Positions 36,870 through 47,899 are shown, counted from the first letter of the stretch. The stretch: DNA of 64,000 bases from Trichobilharzia szidati (GCA_944472155.2 OX235271.1:66756416-66820415); one strand, 5' to 3'. Translations and numbers: made by a program. Notes: a model not told the origin generated them from the letters alone.

Positions 36870-37030
36870 TAGTTGAAGCCTTATTTATTGAATTAACTAA
36901 GAATACAAGAATGCAATACTGATAATTCAGTATCTGTCCTGGATATCTGAAAAATTCTGCTTCCCCTATGAAAATTGGGAAAGAATATGGAGTATCAGAA
37001 AGACTCAATTTTGAAGTAGTGTAGTTACAG
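36870..37030. repeat. Repeat shared with 21613-21770 (PLE 3' region-like)
   Basis: The stretch ctgtcctggatatctgaaaa, the following ttctgcttccc and aactcaattttgaa have close counterparts at 21675-21755. Translations on the minus strand also agree (EFFRYPGQILN against EFSRYRGQVFN). In the 21-kb copy it sits just before the PLE-type 3' end, so this is probably the same element, decayed. Confidence 0.5.
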
Positions 37031-38711
37031 TTGGCATAATTAATAGCCATTAAGCAGTTTATTCTTGTGTCTAGATGGGTAATTTTTCTAATAAAGTGTA
37101 TTTCCAAAGTCATATGATTCATATTACTATCTCCCTGAGTGATATGCCGAAACTTACATAACTACTTAAAACATTTTTAAGTAGGCAGTGCCGCCTAGTA
37201 ACCACTTTTATAGTAGGAGAAGAAATCAATACATGGGTAATTTAAACCTATGAGTAGTAACAGTCGTGTTAACAGTTAAGGAGAATCACTTACGCTGATA
37301 AAATATACACAGACACCAATTATTATGTCAGTAAAAGAGCAGAAATGATTTGGACCTTATTGCCAGTATTATCGTAGTTGCTAGATTACTGTTTCAAGTA
37401 ACATATTAATGTGACATTTCAAAAACGTACCGTTTTTTTTTCGGTACGCACATTCAAATGTGATTATTATTATTATCAGTCGATTAGTATACAAATTTAT
37501 CAGCATATCAGGTGCTCACCAGATGATTTTAAAACAGATACATCCAAGATTTTGATTGTAGCTCATACATGTCTGACAGTTTTCTGTTACAGTAAGATAA
37601 CAAACATCTAGGCATTCTTCACTGTTGTCTGAAAAATGAACAGTGAGAGCAGATGATAACATGAGAAGTTTGGGAATAAACTGGTGGTTATTGAAAATAT
37701 CACAAGACAAAGAAGTTGTTTTAGTTTATCAGCGGCTGGAAAAGAAAAGAAAAGGATGCTGAGTTATTAGCCTGACTGAAGTGCAAACAAATGATAAATA
37801 TGAGGTGAATACTTGTCATGCACACCTAATCAGCACTTTTTCTAAGTGCATCACATTGAGTAAATTATAAATATGAGAAGAAAACAGATAAATTACAAAG
37901 AAAAAACTGGTTTTAGACAAGATACTGACTACTTGTTTATATTTATAAGTATTTGTCTCATTTTCTGAATGAAATACACAAATTTCTGAAGCAATAAAAA
38001 TCCGGTTGACGAGTCCCTAAAAAGGACGAAAGAAATCTCGTGCATTCTACTGATAGTAAATACCCTTCAAATGACTTCAAACAAATTAATCAGGGGTTAG
38101 ATTATCCTGAATCTAAAGTAGAGGAGGCAGTTCAGTACATTCTATCACGAAATACAGGGTGTTAAAAATCACTAAAACTTTTTTAAAATCCCCCGAACGA
38201 ATAGAAACACACTAGTCTACAAATCTGACTCCTGATGAACTACTGAATAGTCCCATATTTAGAAGAAATTTATATCTGCTGTTTATGGCTTCTCTAACTT
38301 AATCGTCGATAGTCAAAATATTCACCGTGAAAGGAAATGAATACAGCCAACGGCAGAGCACAAATATATTTGTTAACGAAATTGTTTATTGACAATTCGA
38401 TGTATAGATGCGGCCAAAATACATCTACCTTACACTGAAATCTCAAGTTGCGCATTTCTTCCGGATTGTACTTCTTTTGTTTTCCTTTCATGTTTCCCTA
38501 TGTTATTTCACAAGCATAGTTCGTTTCTTCTCCTCAGTAATACATCCACCTCTCACTTATTAAGTATTTTGGCAGATGATATATATGTGTGTACACTACT
38601 TACAGATCTGATCAGTAACACATGCCACACATATCCCAAACATCACAGATAAACTTTAGTCTCAAAAGTAGGGATACAGAAGACTTTGGCAGACTTCAGA
38701 ATTCCCAAAAT
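37031..38711. other. Intronic DNA, nothing recognised
   Basis: Frames at 37411-37710 and 38294-38652 are short, overlap on both strands and have no family resemblance. Confidence 0.45.
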
Positions 38712-38724
38712 GAGTTTCAAAAGA

Positions 38725-39668
38725 TATAAGAATAAAACTTGGGCACTGTGGTAGAGTGTAATTCCATTATGGGTAAATTTTATTTTATTTATTTATTTTA
38801 GTTAAGTGTTTAACAGACCGAGCCATAGCACTAAGTAGCACAAAAAAAGACCTAAATGATGAAATAGAACAGAAAGAAGAGGCGTTGGTGTGAAATAACT
38901 GTCCTTTAAAATTCATTAGGAAGATTGAAAAAGGCCAAAAGAAAAATAAAAGAATTGTGAAACTAGTAATAATAACATAAATAAGAGAGAATATAAGTCA
39001 TCTACAGTTATACCATATAAAGAGGGAACATCTGAGACCCTACGTAGGATTCTAAATAAAGCAGGAATTAGGGTGGCATTTAAACCTACAAACTCACGCA
39101 GGGACAAGCTCTGTAGGTTAAAGGACCCAGTGGACCCAATTAGACAAAATAATATAATTTACAAAATACCCTGCAATGACTGTGAAGTCAACTACATAGG
39201 TCAAACTAGTAGGTCAGGGGTAGTCAGATTGTCAAAACATAAGAATTTAGCTAAGGTAAGAATGGTTGACCCAGAGAATATAAGTAATTTAGGAAAAAGC
39301 TCAGCAAGTGCAATGCATGCATTAGCACACAACCACACAATAGCATGGTGGGAGAGGGTGAAAATTCTAAAACGTAATCTAGGTCGGTGGAGACAGAGGT
39401 TGATTACTGAATCCTTGTTCATCGAATCTACACCCAACACATGCAATAGGAATGATTCATCACTCATACACGAAATATGGAAAATATTATTACCAGTCAA
39501 ATCAAGTGAAAATCAAGTGGAAAACAATGGAACTATATAAATGAATTTAGGAAGTCGTGTGATTACCTTGATATAATTATGAGCAATAAATTGTGCTCGA
39601 AACGTCATCAGTAAAAAATTACTGTATAACACTGTGAGACTTTATCAAAATAAAATTTACCCATAATG
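38725..39668 (+). mobile_element. Penelope-like element, 5'-truncated, 13-bp target duplication and 23-bp inverted ends
   Basis: GAGTTTCAAAAGA occurs at 38712-38724 and again at 39669-39681, directly outside the element. Inside, 38764-38786 is the exact reverse complement of 39647-39669 (23 bp). Between them lies PLE coding sequence (38812-39540), then a 3' UTR with a hammerhead-like remnant near 39577-39610: a GAGCA/TGCTC stem followed by GAAACGTC, but two core positions before the stem are changed. Short inverted sequence at a 5'-truncated end is a known feature of Penelope insertions. Confidence 0.85.
38812..39540 (+). pseudogene. PLE linker and GIY-YIG endonuclease domain
   Basis: The reading starts TDRAIALSSTKKDLNDEIEQ, passes one in-frame TGA just before NNCPLKFIRKIEK, changes frame near 38945-38950, then runs open from 38950 to 39540. 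The nuclease part has IIYKIPCNDCEVNYIGQTSR (IY, CxxC, YIG) and AWWERVKILKRN...LITESLFIES, with the expected downstream Glu. The reverse transcriptase is gone. PLE endonucleases nick the target for primed reverse transcription; this copy cannot do so alone. The frame is interrupted, but the nuclease domain itself (39073-39540) is uninterrupted. Confidence 0.82.
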
Positions 39669-39681
39669 GAGTTTCAAAAGA

Positions 39682-40539
39682 CTTTTGCTGATAAAGTAAT
39701 AACCGGTTCTAGTTTAGCTTTAAGTGCCTGTTCGACTTGTCCTCAGTTATATTTTCATCTTGTCGCTCATAATTCTTGTTGAAGCTACTTTTTATGTCTA
39801 GTTTACTGTTTATAATGGACTGAAATGATCTCTCATCTCCAAGCAAGACAGCCTTGACAATGCCTTTATTAAACATGGTATTGCATAGTCCGTATTGATG
39901 GCTAGCATTAGAAGACATGTTTCACCCTTTTTTTTCAGTAGTTTACACACAATGATAAGTTTTGTTATTGGTAATATTTCGAGCAAAATTACTGCCCGTG
40001 TTCACACCACTGTTGGAATTGTTTCATTCCAAATGCCAATAACAAAACTTATTATTGTGTGTAAACTAGTGAAATATAATTATACTTTATTTGATCTAAT
40101 CCACAATGCTCAAACTTTTAACTGATATTAATATTTCACCCTGTTTGGGACTCGTTGGCGAATATGCTTGCCTCTTCCGTAAGTGATACTGTTCCCACTG
40201 AAGCTGAAGCAAGTCCATTTGGATCAAGCTTTGACATTTCAGATGATGGATGCTGGGTTCACTTCTCAATAAGAAAACTATCACTAACTGAAGATGCAAG
40301 TGCATACAGTCGATTAGTCCCAAATAGAACGAAAATTTACCACAGACTTCACCTCTCACCACCTAAAACCTAGCAGCATGTTTTGATCTGTTCACTGAAG
40401 AAAAAAATAAATGTTCCAGTTCAGTGTTAAAGAGGTTGCCTAATGAAGACAAGAGGTTGATAAGATGATGGGTAACCAGTAAGTTAAGGAGCAGTTTGGT
40501 AAATTTAACTCAAATCATTGAATCAAAGAGCAAGCAAAA
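39682..40539. other. Intronic DNA holding a MITE-like palindrome
   Basis: Apart from the inverted repeat at 39934-40073 I see no feature. Short frames on both strands overlap and are not convincing. Confidence 0.45.
39934..40073. mobile_element. MITE-like element with 38-bp inverted ends
   Basis: Arm 39934-39971 and arm 40036-40073 are reverse complements with two or three mismatches; the run agttttgttattgg pairs with ccaataacaaaact. The 64-bp centre is not self-complementary. Size (140 bp), AT-rich arms and compact structure fit a miniature inverted-repeat element or a stable RNA hairpin. No target duplication was obvious. Confidence 0.7.
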
Positions 40540-41175
40540 TTATATTATAGCAAAAGGAGAAGAGGTTGAAGCCAAAGATTGCGTAATCAAGTAGAAAAAG
40601 ACAGTGAACGCAACCAACTTCCAGGGCAAAAAGAGACTGACAAGTGATTCTTTCCGAAGATATAAGTCAGGTTTCAATCGTTTGGTTGCAGTTCCTTTGG
40701 AAAGTGAGGAGAGAATTGAACCATACTGTCTATAGATAATTTGGAGGAATTTCATCGTGTCCACCTAACGCCTTGTGTCGAGGAGAATATTCTCCTGGCT
40801 CTTTAAAACAGAGTTTGGACGAATACTTTTTAATGGCTGTTTAAACAGCAACTATTGTATAGTTCATCCTATTTAGGCTTTTGGTGAATTGATCTCTAGA
40901 GACTGCTATCTTTCAGGCGTTCTATGGAGATGTGAAGGAAATGAAACATACGGTCACTTTCATGTTCCATATTGAAGTGAAAGTTTTCATGTGCGTCAAT
41001 GAGTAGTTCAGGTGGGTATAAAGTATAACTTTCACTGTTGTATACTGCAAATACGTCACTGAAATGTAGGGAACAAGAAGTTGTTTCATCACTCCCAGGC
41101 TTCAACTTTGTTCCCTCAAGATTAGACATGAAGATGTCTGCTAAAACAGGGCTTAATGGAATGCTTATAATAATA
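40540..41175 (-). pseudogene. Penelope-like reverse transcriptase relic with 3' UTR (third lineage)
   Basis: On the minus strand the first part reads IIISIPLSPVLADIFMSNLE, the PLE motif B (usually GxPxGSPLGPVLADIFM). Next, FSDVFAVYNSES stands where YVDDTFAVF is expected, so the catalytic aspartates are changed. FNMEHESDRMFHFLHISIER is the usual FTMEHE...PFLDV block. After further stops comes VQTLF.RARRIFSS. The GIY-YIG domain is absent and the 3' UTR follows at once, matching 30990-31215 and 42250-42400. Confidence 0.78.
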
Positions 41176-41984
41176 CCATCTATTTAATAATAATAATAAT
41201 AATGGTAACAACTTTATTCTAGACAGTATTTCCATAATCTACACAATTTTCAGCCAAGTTTATTGCATGATATTTTCCTTTCATACAATATTGTCAAGTA
41301 AACATTGATTGACAGCATATTATGTGACACAATGATTTCTAAGCTGAAGCACAAACCGAATGATTATGATGTTTTCCCTTGTCTCCTTCAAGAAATCCAC
41401 GACATGCAGTTGAAAGCCAATTGTAAGAAGTTCAGAAGTACTTTTGAGACCCTAATGACATAACTGAAGAACAGTCATCTCATGTATTGGAACTCGTAGC
41501 CAACCACAATCAGGCCTTTTTTTCAAGTTTAGTAGAAACTTGCAAATCAGAAGCTTGAAAATATTTGAAATATACACAAGAGTAGATAACACCAATGGAG
41601 GTTATATTTTAATTGATTAAAACAAAGTGAAGAAGAGAAAATATATGCAATAGAGGTGAAAGTATTTGGTAGCCTAAGTTTTAAGCAGGCCATCATCTAT
41701 TTGACGATAAAGAGTATTGTCAATACTGACACGGGGAAATTAGAAAAGAGTTTCCCATTATCGAAAAGATGTTTAACACCAGTGTTAATCCTCAGAAATT
41801 TGTTAACAAGTACGGAAGAGATGAAGGTTTAAATACCAAACAAATCACAGTTCAAAAAAGTCTATTTCCATACAACTAGATTTCGAAAGTGATAATACTG
41901 CATGAAGAGTCGAAGGTAGATTGAATACCTCGTCAGCCAGAGCTGCGGCTTAGTTGGTTCTCTTCTTTAGGAAAAAAATGCTTT
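41176..41984. other. Spacer between two PLE relics; (AAT)n at 41186-41203
   Basis: A short AAT microsatellite lies next to the PLE relic. The remainder has no recognisable feature. Confidence 0.45.
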
Positions 41985-42400
41985 TTTGAACAATCATAGG
42001 TCAGCATATACCTTTTTTTATGTTAGCTTTGATTCAGCATACAAATTTACATGTATCTGCAGTAGAAGTTACGTTGCGAAGACAGAAAAAAGGGCACACC
42101 TTAGATTTTCTGAGCACGTACCAAAAACCTGTTCCGTGAGGGAGCAAATGCATTCAATAACGCCATTACCAAGAATCTTGTCGAGACGGATACCATAAAA
42201 CTACTTAAAATTACCATTAGACAATATAATTCAATTCTTCTCAAATTTACCGAAGTAATTACCTTCGAGCGATTGAAACCAGATTAATGTGTTCAGACAG
42301 CAGCAGTTATCAGTCTTTCCTTGACGTGGTAACTCAACGTCTTTACTCTATCTTTTATCTGATTACGTAATCTTCAAGTTGATCAATTTATTCAGAATAA
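41985..42400 (+). pseudogene. Penelope-like GIY-YIG relic with 3' UTR (third lineage, opposite strand)
   Basis: The frame at 41986-42198 contains YKFTCICSRSYVAKTEKRAH and LRFSEHVPKTC: Cys-x-Cys, SYV in place of YIG, and the basic helix. It stops early. The following 200 bp carry the lineage's 3' UTR (gattgaaaccag..., ttatcagtctt, tgattacgtaatctt), also seen at 30990 and 40560 on the other strand. It faces the relic at 40540-41175 tail to tail in reverse. Confidence 0.68.
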
Positions 42401-43709
42401 ATGAAAGAAAAACCAAAAACTTGATTAAATAATTTTAATATCAGGAAAGTTGAATGGACAAAAACAAAACAGTGTTGTCAAAGAAGAGTCTTGGAAGGCA
42501 TTTACAAAAGAAAACACTAAGAAGGGCTTATTATCTCCCTGTTGTCCAGGAAACTATTAAATGTTGTTGGTTAGCAGACGTGTTAACAACTTTGACATCC
42601 TGAGAAGGACAAAGTGAAAGAAAAATTGAGTGAGACAGGAAATTGAACTTTCATAGGTTGCTCTGATACATCTCACAATATCTATAAAAGCCAAATGAAA
42701 TTGATTACTGCGTATAACAAAAGATAACTATTATATGTATATGCTAACAAATAGGTTGGATGTATATATATACAAATACATACATAAATATACTCACAGA
42801 CACCTCCTATACAACCATACATATAAGCACTAAATAGTAATTTTATCATTATCCAAAGTAGACACGTTGTATGCATACACATACGATGATGATGATGATA
42901 ATGTTATACACGATCGATAATGTGAAGTTTACTTCTGGTTTATAACTCTTTAGAATACTGATTGCTTGTTATCTCTGTTATATTATCACTACTAATAATA
43001 TTATACTTAATAAGCCTAATTTCAATTAAAATTCACATACGAATTATATGCCATGACATACTGTTGAATTTGTCGTAAGTAAATCTAAATTTTTTATTAT
43101 TTTTATTTAATAAGTGTATGAATGGGAGAAAGAATCCTGCTTCTATTTTACTATTGTTGATTAGTATTGATTAGTAATTAAACTGTACAATGTTCATTCA
43201 ATCAATGAAACAAACAAATATGTTGTCAATCAGCATATATATACATGTACATATAAAGACAGCAGTGGTGTGTATGAAGGTTCTCTGTCAAAACTTGAGT
43301 AACTTATCTATTATTCGTTTTGTTAGGCCCCATGTAGAGAAAAACTTCTAGTTGAGTATGCAGTTTTGTTCTTAAGCTATTCACGGTAGTCTTTAGGTGT
43401 ATGTATAGAAAATATCACAGTAGTAATGACATCATAACTATCAGTAATGACAGCGATTATTATTTGTCTTAAAGAAACTATTCCAAAGATTTTTATTGAT
43501 CTGATAGAGTAATAGCGGAATGGTGAAGCATGGAATCTAGCTAGTTTACCGAATAAGTGGGGATACATCAATTGAGAAGCTTCTTAAGATAGGTTATCAC
43601 AAGTGAAATATTATGCGTGATAAAGACATCTATTTTTGTATTCTTCACATTCTGATTGGAACACTGGACATCAAACCATTCCAAAGTTTTATTGACCATG
43701 TTGTTATTT
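42401..43709. other. Intronic DNA, nothing recognised
   Basis: AT-rich with a short GATGAT run near 42888. No gene. Confidence 0.45.
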
Positions 43710-43873
43710 TTACAAAGAGGGCTTACTGACCCCACGCCCAGCATTCCCCTTTTTTAGGGATAATTACCTGCTAGTAACCTAAGAGAGATATAGGAGTGTG
43801 TCGGGCGGGATTTGAAATCCAAGCCATTTGCGTGGTAGGCAAGCATTCTATCACTGAACCATAGGTGGTTGCA
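43710..43873 (-). mobile_element. tRNA-headed SINE, worn, without the LINE-like tail
   Basis: On the minus strand it has a tRNA-like head (TGGTTCAGTGATAGAATG A box; B box GGATTTCAAATCC diverged) and part of the body (ctaaaaaaggggaatgctgg). The tail is missing or unrecognisable. Confidence 0.65.
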
Positions 43874-44157
43874 TAAATATTTTAATATTTTAACCGTTAT
43901 GTCAGTTTTTGAAGCATTTGTACACCATTCACTTGTCTTCAATAGACATTTGGATAGTAGACTTTACTTCATGAAACAACGCCAATAAAGGCAGCAGTAG
44001 CTGTTTTGTTCTAGCTCGAGGTTAATTAATGTACCTCAAACCCATCTGATAATCATGACTCTTTGTGATGCATAATTTCAAACGTTATTTCGTTTACTGA
44101 CATTTAGGACTTTCATTTGTATTTAGCAATTATCTAAAGATTTTGAACAAAACTGAA

Positions 44158-44521
44158 AAGCCTGGGAGTAGTGGACAGCTGTTTCGCAGCCTAGTCTGGG
44201 ACTCTTCATCAGTACGTACCCACCACCAGGGTTGAAACCCAGGACCTTCTGGTTACAAGGCTATCTAGCTCCTAGACTATTGAGCCACTGGGACCCGACC
44301 CAATGGCCAACCTATGAATTCCGACTTCTGCCAATTCATGGCATAGCTTGACCACTTCGCAACGTCTTCTTCGATGAGTTACTGTCTCATCTTCAACCTG
44401 CTGTACCCTACTGGTCACGGCTTCCCACTAGAAATCCAGGAAGAAAGAGCTGTCCAGCACTCCCAAGTTTTCCAGTTGTTCTCTAATTGATGTCAGCTCA
44501 TGATGAAATCCTCCAACCAAT
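44158..44521. mobile_element. Family B inverted dimer, left part, interrupted by a PLE
   Basis: Minus unit at 44158-44428 (hammerhead block with stem I GTACTG, core AUGAAGA, GAAACAGCTGTC; boxes TGGCTCAATAG and GGTTTCAACCC; head sequence) followed by a plus-strand tail at 44430-44521 (agctgtccagcactccc ... aatcctccaaccaat). The PLE at 44536-45749 then interrupts, and the plus unit resumes at 45764. Confidence 0.78.
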
Positions 44522-44535
44522 AAAAAAACCAATAT

Positions 44536-45524
44536 CGCCCATATCAGGATTAATAGCTGAAGCCGTTATGCAAAGATTAGAATTAATAGCTCTACCTATA
44601 ATTAAACCGAAAATCTGGATACGTTACGTTGATGATACATTTGTAATAATTAAGAGAAGTGATTTAGAATATACTCATAAATTAATAAACAACATATTTG
44701 AAGACATCAAATTCACGAGAGAAGAAGAATTAGATAACAAAATCCCATTTTTAGATGTCTTAATCAGGAGAACCAACACAGGAGATTTAGAGACACAAGT
44801 TTATAGAAAATCAACGCACACAGATCAAATACTCAACTATACTAGCAATAATCCAGTTACTCACAAACGAAACTGTGTGCAGACATTGTTTAAAAGAGTT
44901 CAGACACATTGTAGCACTCCAGAGCTGAAAAGAATGGAAGAAAAGTACCTACAAACGGTCTTCAAAAAGAATGGTTATCCACAAAATTTCATCAAAAAGT
45001 GTTTAAAGTCGAATCAAAACACCAACAAGAAACCATCATCAAAGACCACAAGAAAATTCATTCTACCATACATGAGGAATATCTCTGAAATAACAGCCAG
45101 AATACTGAAACCGTTAGATATAGATATAGCACACAAACCAGTAAAATCGCTTAATTCGATATTATGCAAACCAAAAGATCCAACAGAAAAAGGGGATAAA
45201 ATTAATACCATCTACAAAATAAATTGTATGAACTGTAACAAGCATTACATCGGCCAAAGTGGGCGTCCCCTTCGAATCAGAATCCAAGAACATAAATCAG
45301 CCGTGAAAAGACATGATATGTATTCGTTAGTATCAATGCATGCAGACAACTATGGTCATCAGTTTGATTGGGATCATGTCAAAATCTTAAACAGAGGAAA
45401 CACGAAAAGTGCCAGAGAATTCCTAGAAGCCTGGTACTCAAGCGAAAATGCGATTAACAAACACGTTAATATAGATGAAATATACCAATTAATAAAAAGT
45501 AAATCAGGTGACCAAAAAGTTTAA
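44536..45524 (+). CDS. PLE polyprotein C-terminal part: reverse transcriptase motifs B-C, linker, GIY-YIG endonuclease
   Basis: The open frame runs from 44487, but its first 16 codons belong to the interrupted family B repeat. PLE sequence begins at codon 17 (SPISGLIAEAV, the end of motif B). Motif C is YVDDTF (codons 47-52) with both catalytic Asp. FLDVLIRR and KNGYPQNFIKK are typical PLE connector blocks. The GIY-YIG nuclease starts at TIY (241-243) and has YIG (254-256), the PLE zinc-binding Cys pair (247, 250) with His 285/291, Arg 263/265, and REFLEAWY carrying the catalytic-type Glu (311 or 314). It lacks the N-terminal reverse transcriptase half, so it cannot work alone. No frameshift or stop is present. 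Confidence 0.9.
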
Positions 45525-45631
45525 AATCCTAGTCAATAGAAAGTGGTCAATACATATGTGAAGATAGTAACCAGGAGACGCAATTACATCACGCATGAAG
45601 AAATTTAAATCATTTCACTTTGTGCTAAATA

Positions 45632-45675
45632 TGGCGCTGAAGATGTTGTCCAGAAGGACGACGAAAGCTTCGCGA
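45632..45675 (+). ncRNA. Hammerhead ribozyme-like motif of the PLE 3' end
   Basis: Stem I halves GCG (45634-45636) and CGC (45671-45673) flank the core CUGAAGA (45637-45643). One extra U (45644) precedes helix II GTTGTCC/GGACGAC (45645-45651 with 45656-45662, loop AGAA). GAAA is at 45663-45666. Helix III is reduced to A15.1-U16.1 around GC, and the triplet before the cut is CUU (NUH). PLEs of many animals are known to carry minimal hammerheads of this sort. The extra U between A9 and helix II is unusual but is also present in the copy at 59835-59878. Confidence 0.75.
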
Positions 45676-45763
45676 CTAAACCAACCAGCTCAGAGAACAC
45701 TTTTAATTGCAAATCATCCACCTGAGCTACAAATCTTCTCTATTATTTCAAAAAAACCAATAT

Positions 45764-45905
45764 TTGAAAATTTTTCTGATGCTCACTAGCGACTGGACTT
45801 ATTCAGGCAGTTAACCTAGGGTTCTAGTGGTAAGCCGTGACTAGTAGGGTTCAGCAGGTTGAAGGTGAGGCAGTAACTTATCGAAGAAGATATTGTGAAA
45901 ACTGG
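45764..45905 (+). mobile_element. Family B unit head sequence, right of the PLE insertion
   Basis: Continues the interrupted repeat: ctgatgctcactagcgactg, then ttaacctagggttctagtgg and gcagtaact-atcgaagaag, as at 33040-33175. It stops before the tRNA-like boxes. Read together with 44430-44521, the tail of one unit joins the head of the next, as expected for a tandem or circular template. Confidence 0.75.
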
Positions 45906-47899
45906 AAAACTTTTATAACACTTAGAACTTTGCAATTGCATGCTATATTTCCATAAGCTTGAAGCATCAACAAACCACTTAAACACCTTTTGTGTGTTAA
46001 CATATATGTGTATCTGTGTGCGCGTGTGGTGGAATGTGTGAAAAGCTAAAACAGCTCATACTTGAATCTTGAATAAACATCATCATTTTTGTTGAAAAAA
46101 TGGTTGGAAAAATTGAATTTGGTTAATTCCAACATGTCTTGCTTTGATCTTTATTCCTCACACACATAAGTAGACACACACACACACACAAAAGAATTTT
46201 ATTAGTTGCAGTGATTTTATTATGTCAACTTATAGATTGTATCATCTGCTTTATTACTAATAATGAGTGGGGAAACAATGTACAAATATTCATAGATAGG
46301 CATAATGATACACACCCAAAACATTGAACAAGGCCACCTCTTAAGGTCATAATGAGGCTACTTCCGTAATTGGTAATGTTGATCATAGTGATTGTCATGA
46401 TGATGATAAAGGGAAATTATGACTTTCTATAATCCTATCCGATACGTACAAACACACACTCACAAATACCATAAAGTCAAGATTCATTCTTTGATGGTAA
46501 CATTACAAAATAATCCAAAGCCAGTCATGCTTCTTTTCTCCATTCGTGGAACACTCCTGCAATAAATAAATTGAAGTATGGTCCACTAAATTGTATACAT
46601 TTGTCATTTTTTATTTTATTTTACATCGACAATCTTAGTAATGTTATCGAATAAAGAAAGCATAGTTTTCATTTGTATAGCTTTGTATTTTGAGTTTGAT
46701 CTCGGATTGATGTCAGTTAGGGAACCATTGAAAACTAGGGAGTACTGGACAGCTATTTCATCCTAGTTTATGAATCATAGGCCGTGTTATGAAGGTCTTC
46801 GGTGCATTCTGTTATCACAACCTAAAAGCTACAAATCTGAAGGGTTTTTTTTCAACCCCTTGTCAAACTTACTTCCATAACTGCCCTTTTATGAAGCAGG
46901 TTTTTCTGGAATAATGATCGCTAAATGACGCATAAAAGCAATGATTTCAGACAAGAAAATTCTTTTATAGAGACTGTCCAATCTTCATTGACCTTACAGT
47001 CATGCTGACTTGACTTGGTTTCGAAAGTTAGTCGTCTACGTTTTTCCTCAATCGACTGGTGATTCATACGCCATCATAGTTAATATTATTGCACTTCAAT
47101 GCTTTCAGTTGTTCAAATATTACTTTTGCGGTTTTCAAGTTTCCTTTGATTGATATTGATTTATAATGAAATCTATTTTGATTTGGCTCTCATTATCAAA
47201 ATCGTAAAATGCCTACAAGAAAAACACGCATGTATCAGCTGTCTTAAGCCATGTATAAGTAACATTTTACAATTATAGATTTAAGATAGTTTCAAAGAGA
47301 CTTTGTCTCTCTGAAAATACAATTCTAATTTATGGTCACCCTGCTAAGTGACACGCCGTCGTAGTTGGAAGTGACTAATTGGTTTTGTGCTAACTGCTAC
47401 TTGTCGCCAAGATGCATTTGCAGCCTAAAAGGGACTTCCGGATGCCCTATGGGAAGATACGGTTGTGCCAATGCTGATTTGTACCAGTAGGCCCAAAACC
47501 AATGTCCATAGCTACCCTCTGATCTCCCGTGACCATCCAACATCCACGATCAGTGTAGTGTATGGTATCTTATTATTAGACTTTTCTTGTTAATCAATAG
47601 GAAACCAACAACACTAATCTGATGCATTTAGTTATTCACTAACTGGCCTATCTCCATGCACGAACAATCATAAAACGAAAACATGACTAAGTCTGTTGTT
47701 CTCTGTTTCCTGAAGTTGAACAATGTTTAGGGTAGTCTTTTGTTGACTTCATCCTCTTGCGTTATTTGTTCGCTTTTTTATGCATTCACCATGTATGCAG
47801 CATTGGTCATATAGAAAAATCTATGATTTTCGAAAATAGCTACTTGGTCGTGAGATCTCCCAATTTATTCTCAGTAAGTGCCTAAATGATATTCCTCAC
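45906..47899. other. Intronic DNA; (AC)n at 46173-46191; partial family B copy at 46690-46800
   Basis: A microsatellite, one worn repeat copy (listed), and a more GC-rich patch at 47330-47540 of unknown origin. No gene recognised. Confidence 0.45.
46690..46800 (-). mobile_element. Partial family B copy
   Basis: Minus strand: gtccagtactcccta, then the tail gaaaactaggg... and ggttccctaactgacatcaa. The core and tRNA-like part are lost. Confidence 0.55.

Larger units (their letters stand above)
44536..45749 (+). mobile_element. Penelope-like element, 5'-truncated, 14-bp target duplication, hammerhead in 3' end
   Basis: AAAAAAACCAATAT stands at 44522-44535 and again at 45750-45763. The insert starts inside reverse transcriptase motif B and runs through the endonuclease, a stop, and a 225-bp 3' region. 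Its last part, from about 45632, is also found at 59777-59889 (minus). The target was a family B repeat, at the point where its tail meets its head sequence. The coding part is intact, and the duplications are perfect, so the insertion is probably recent. Confidence 0.92.
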
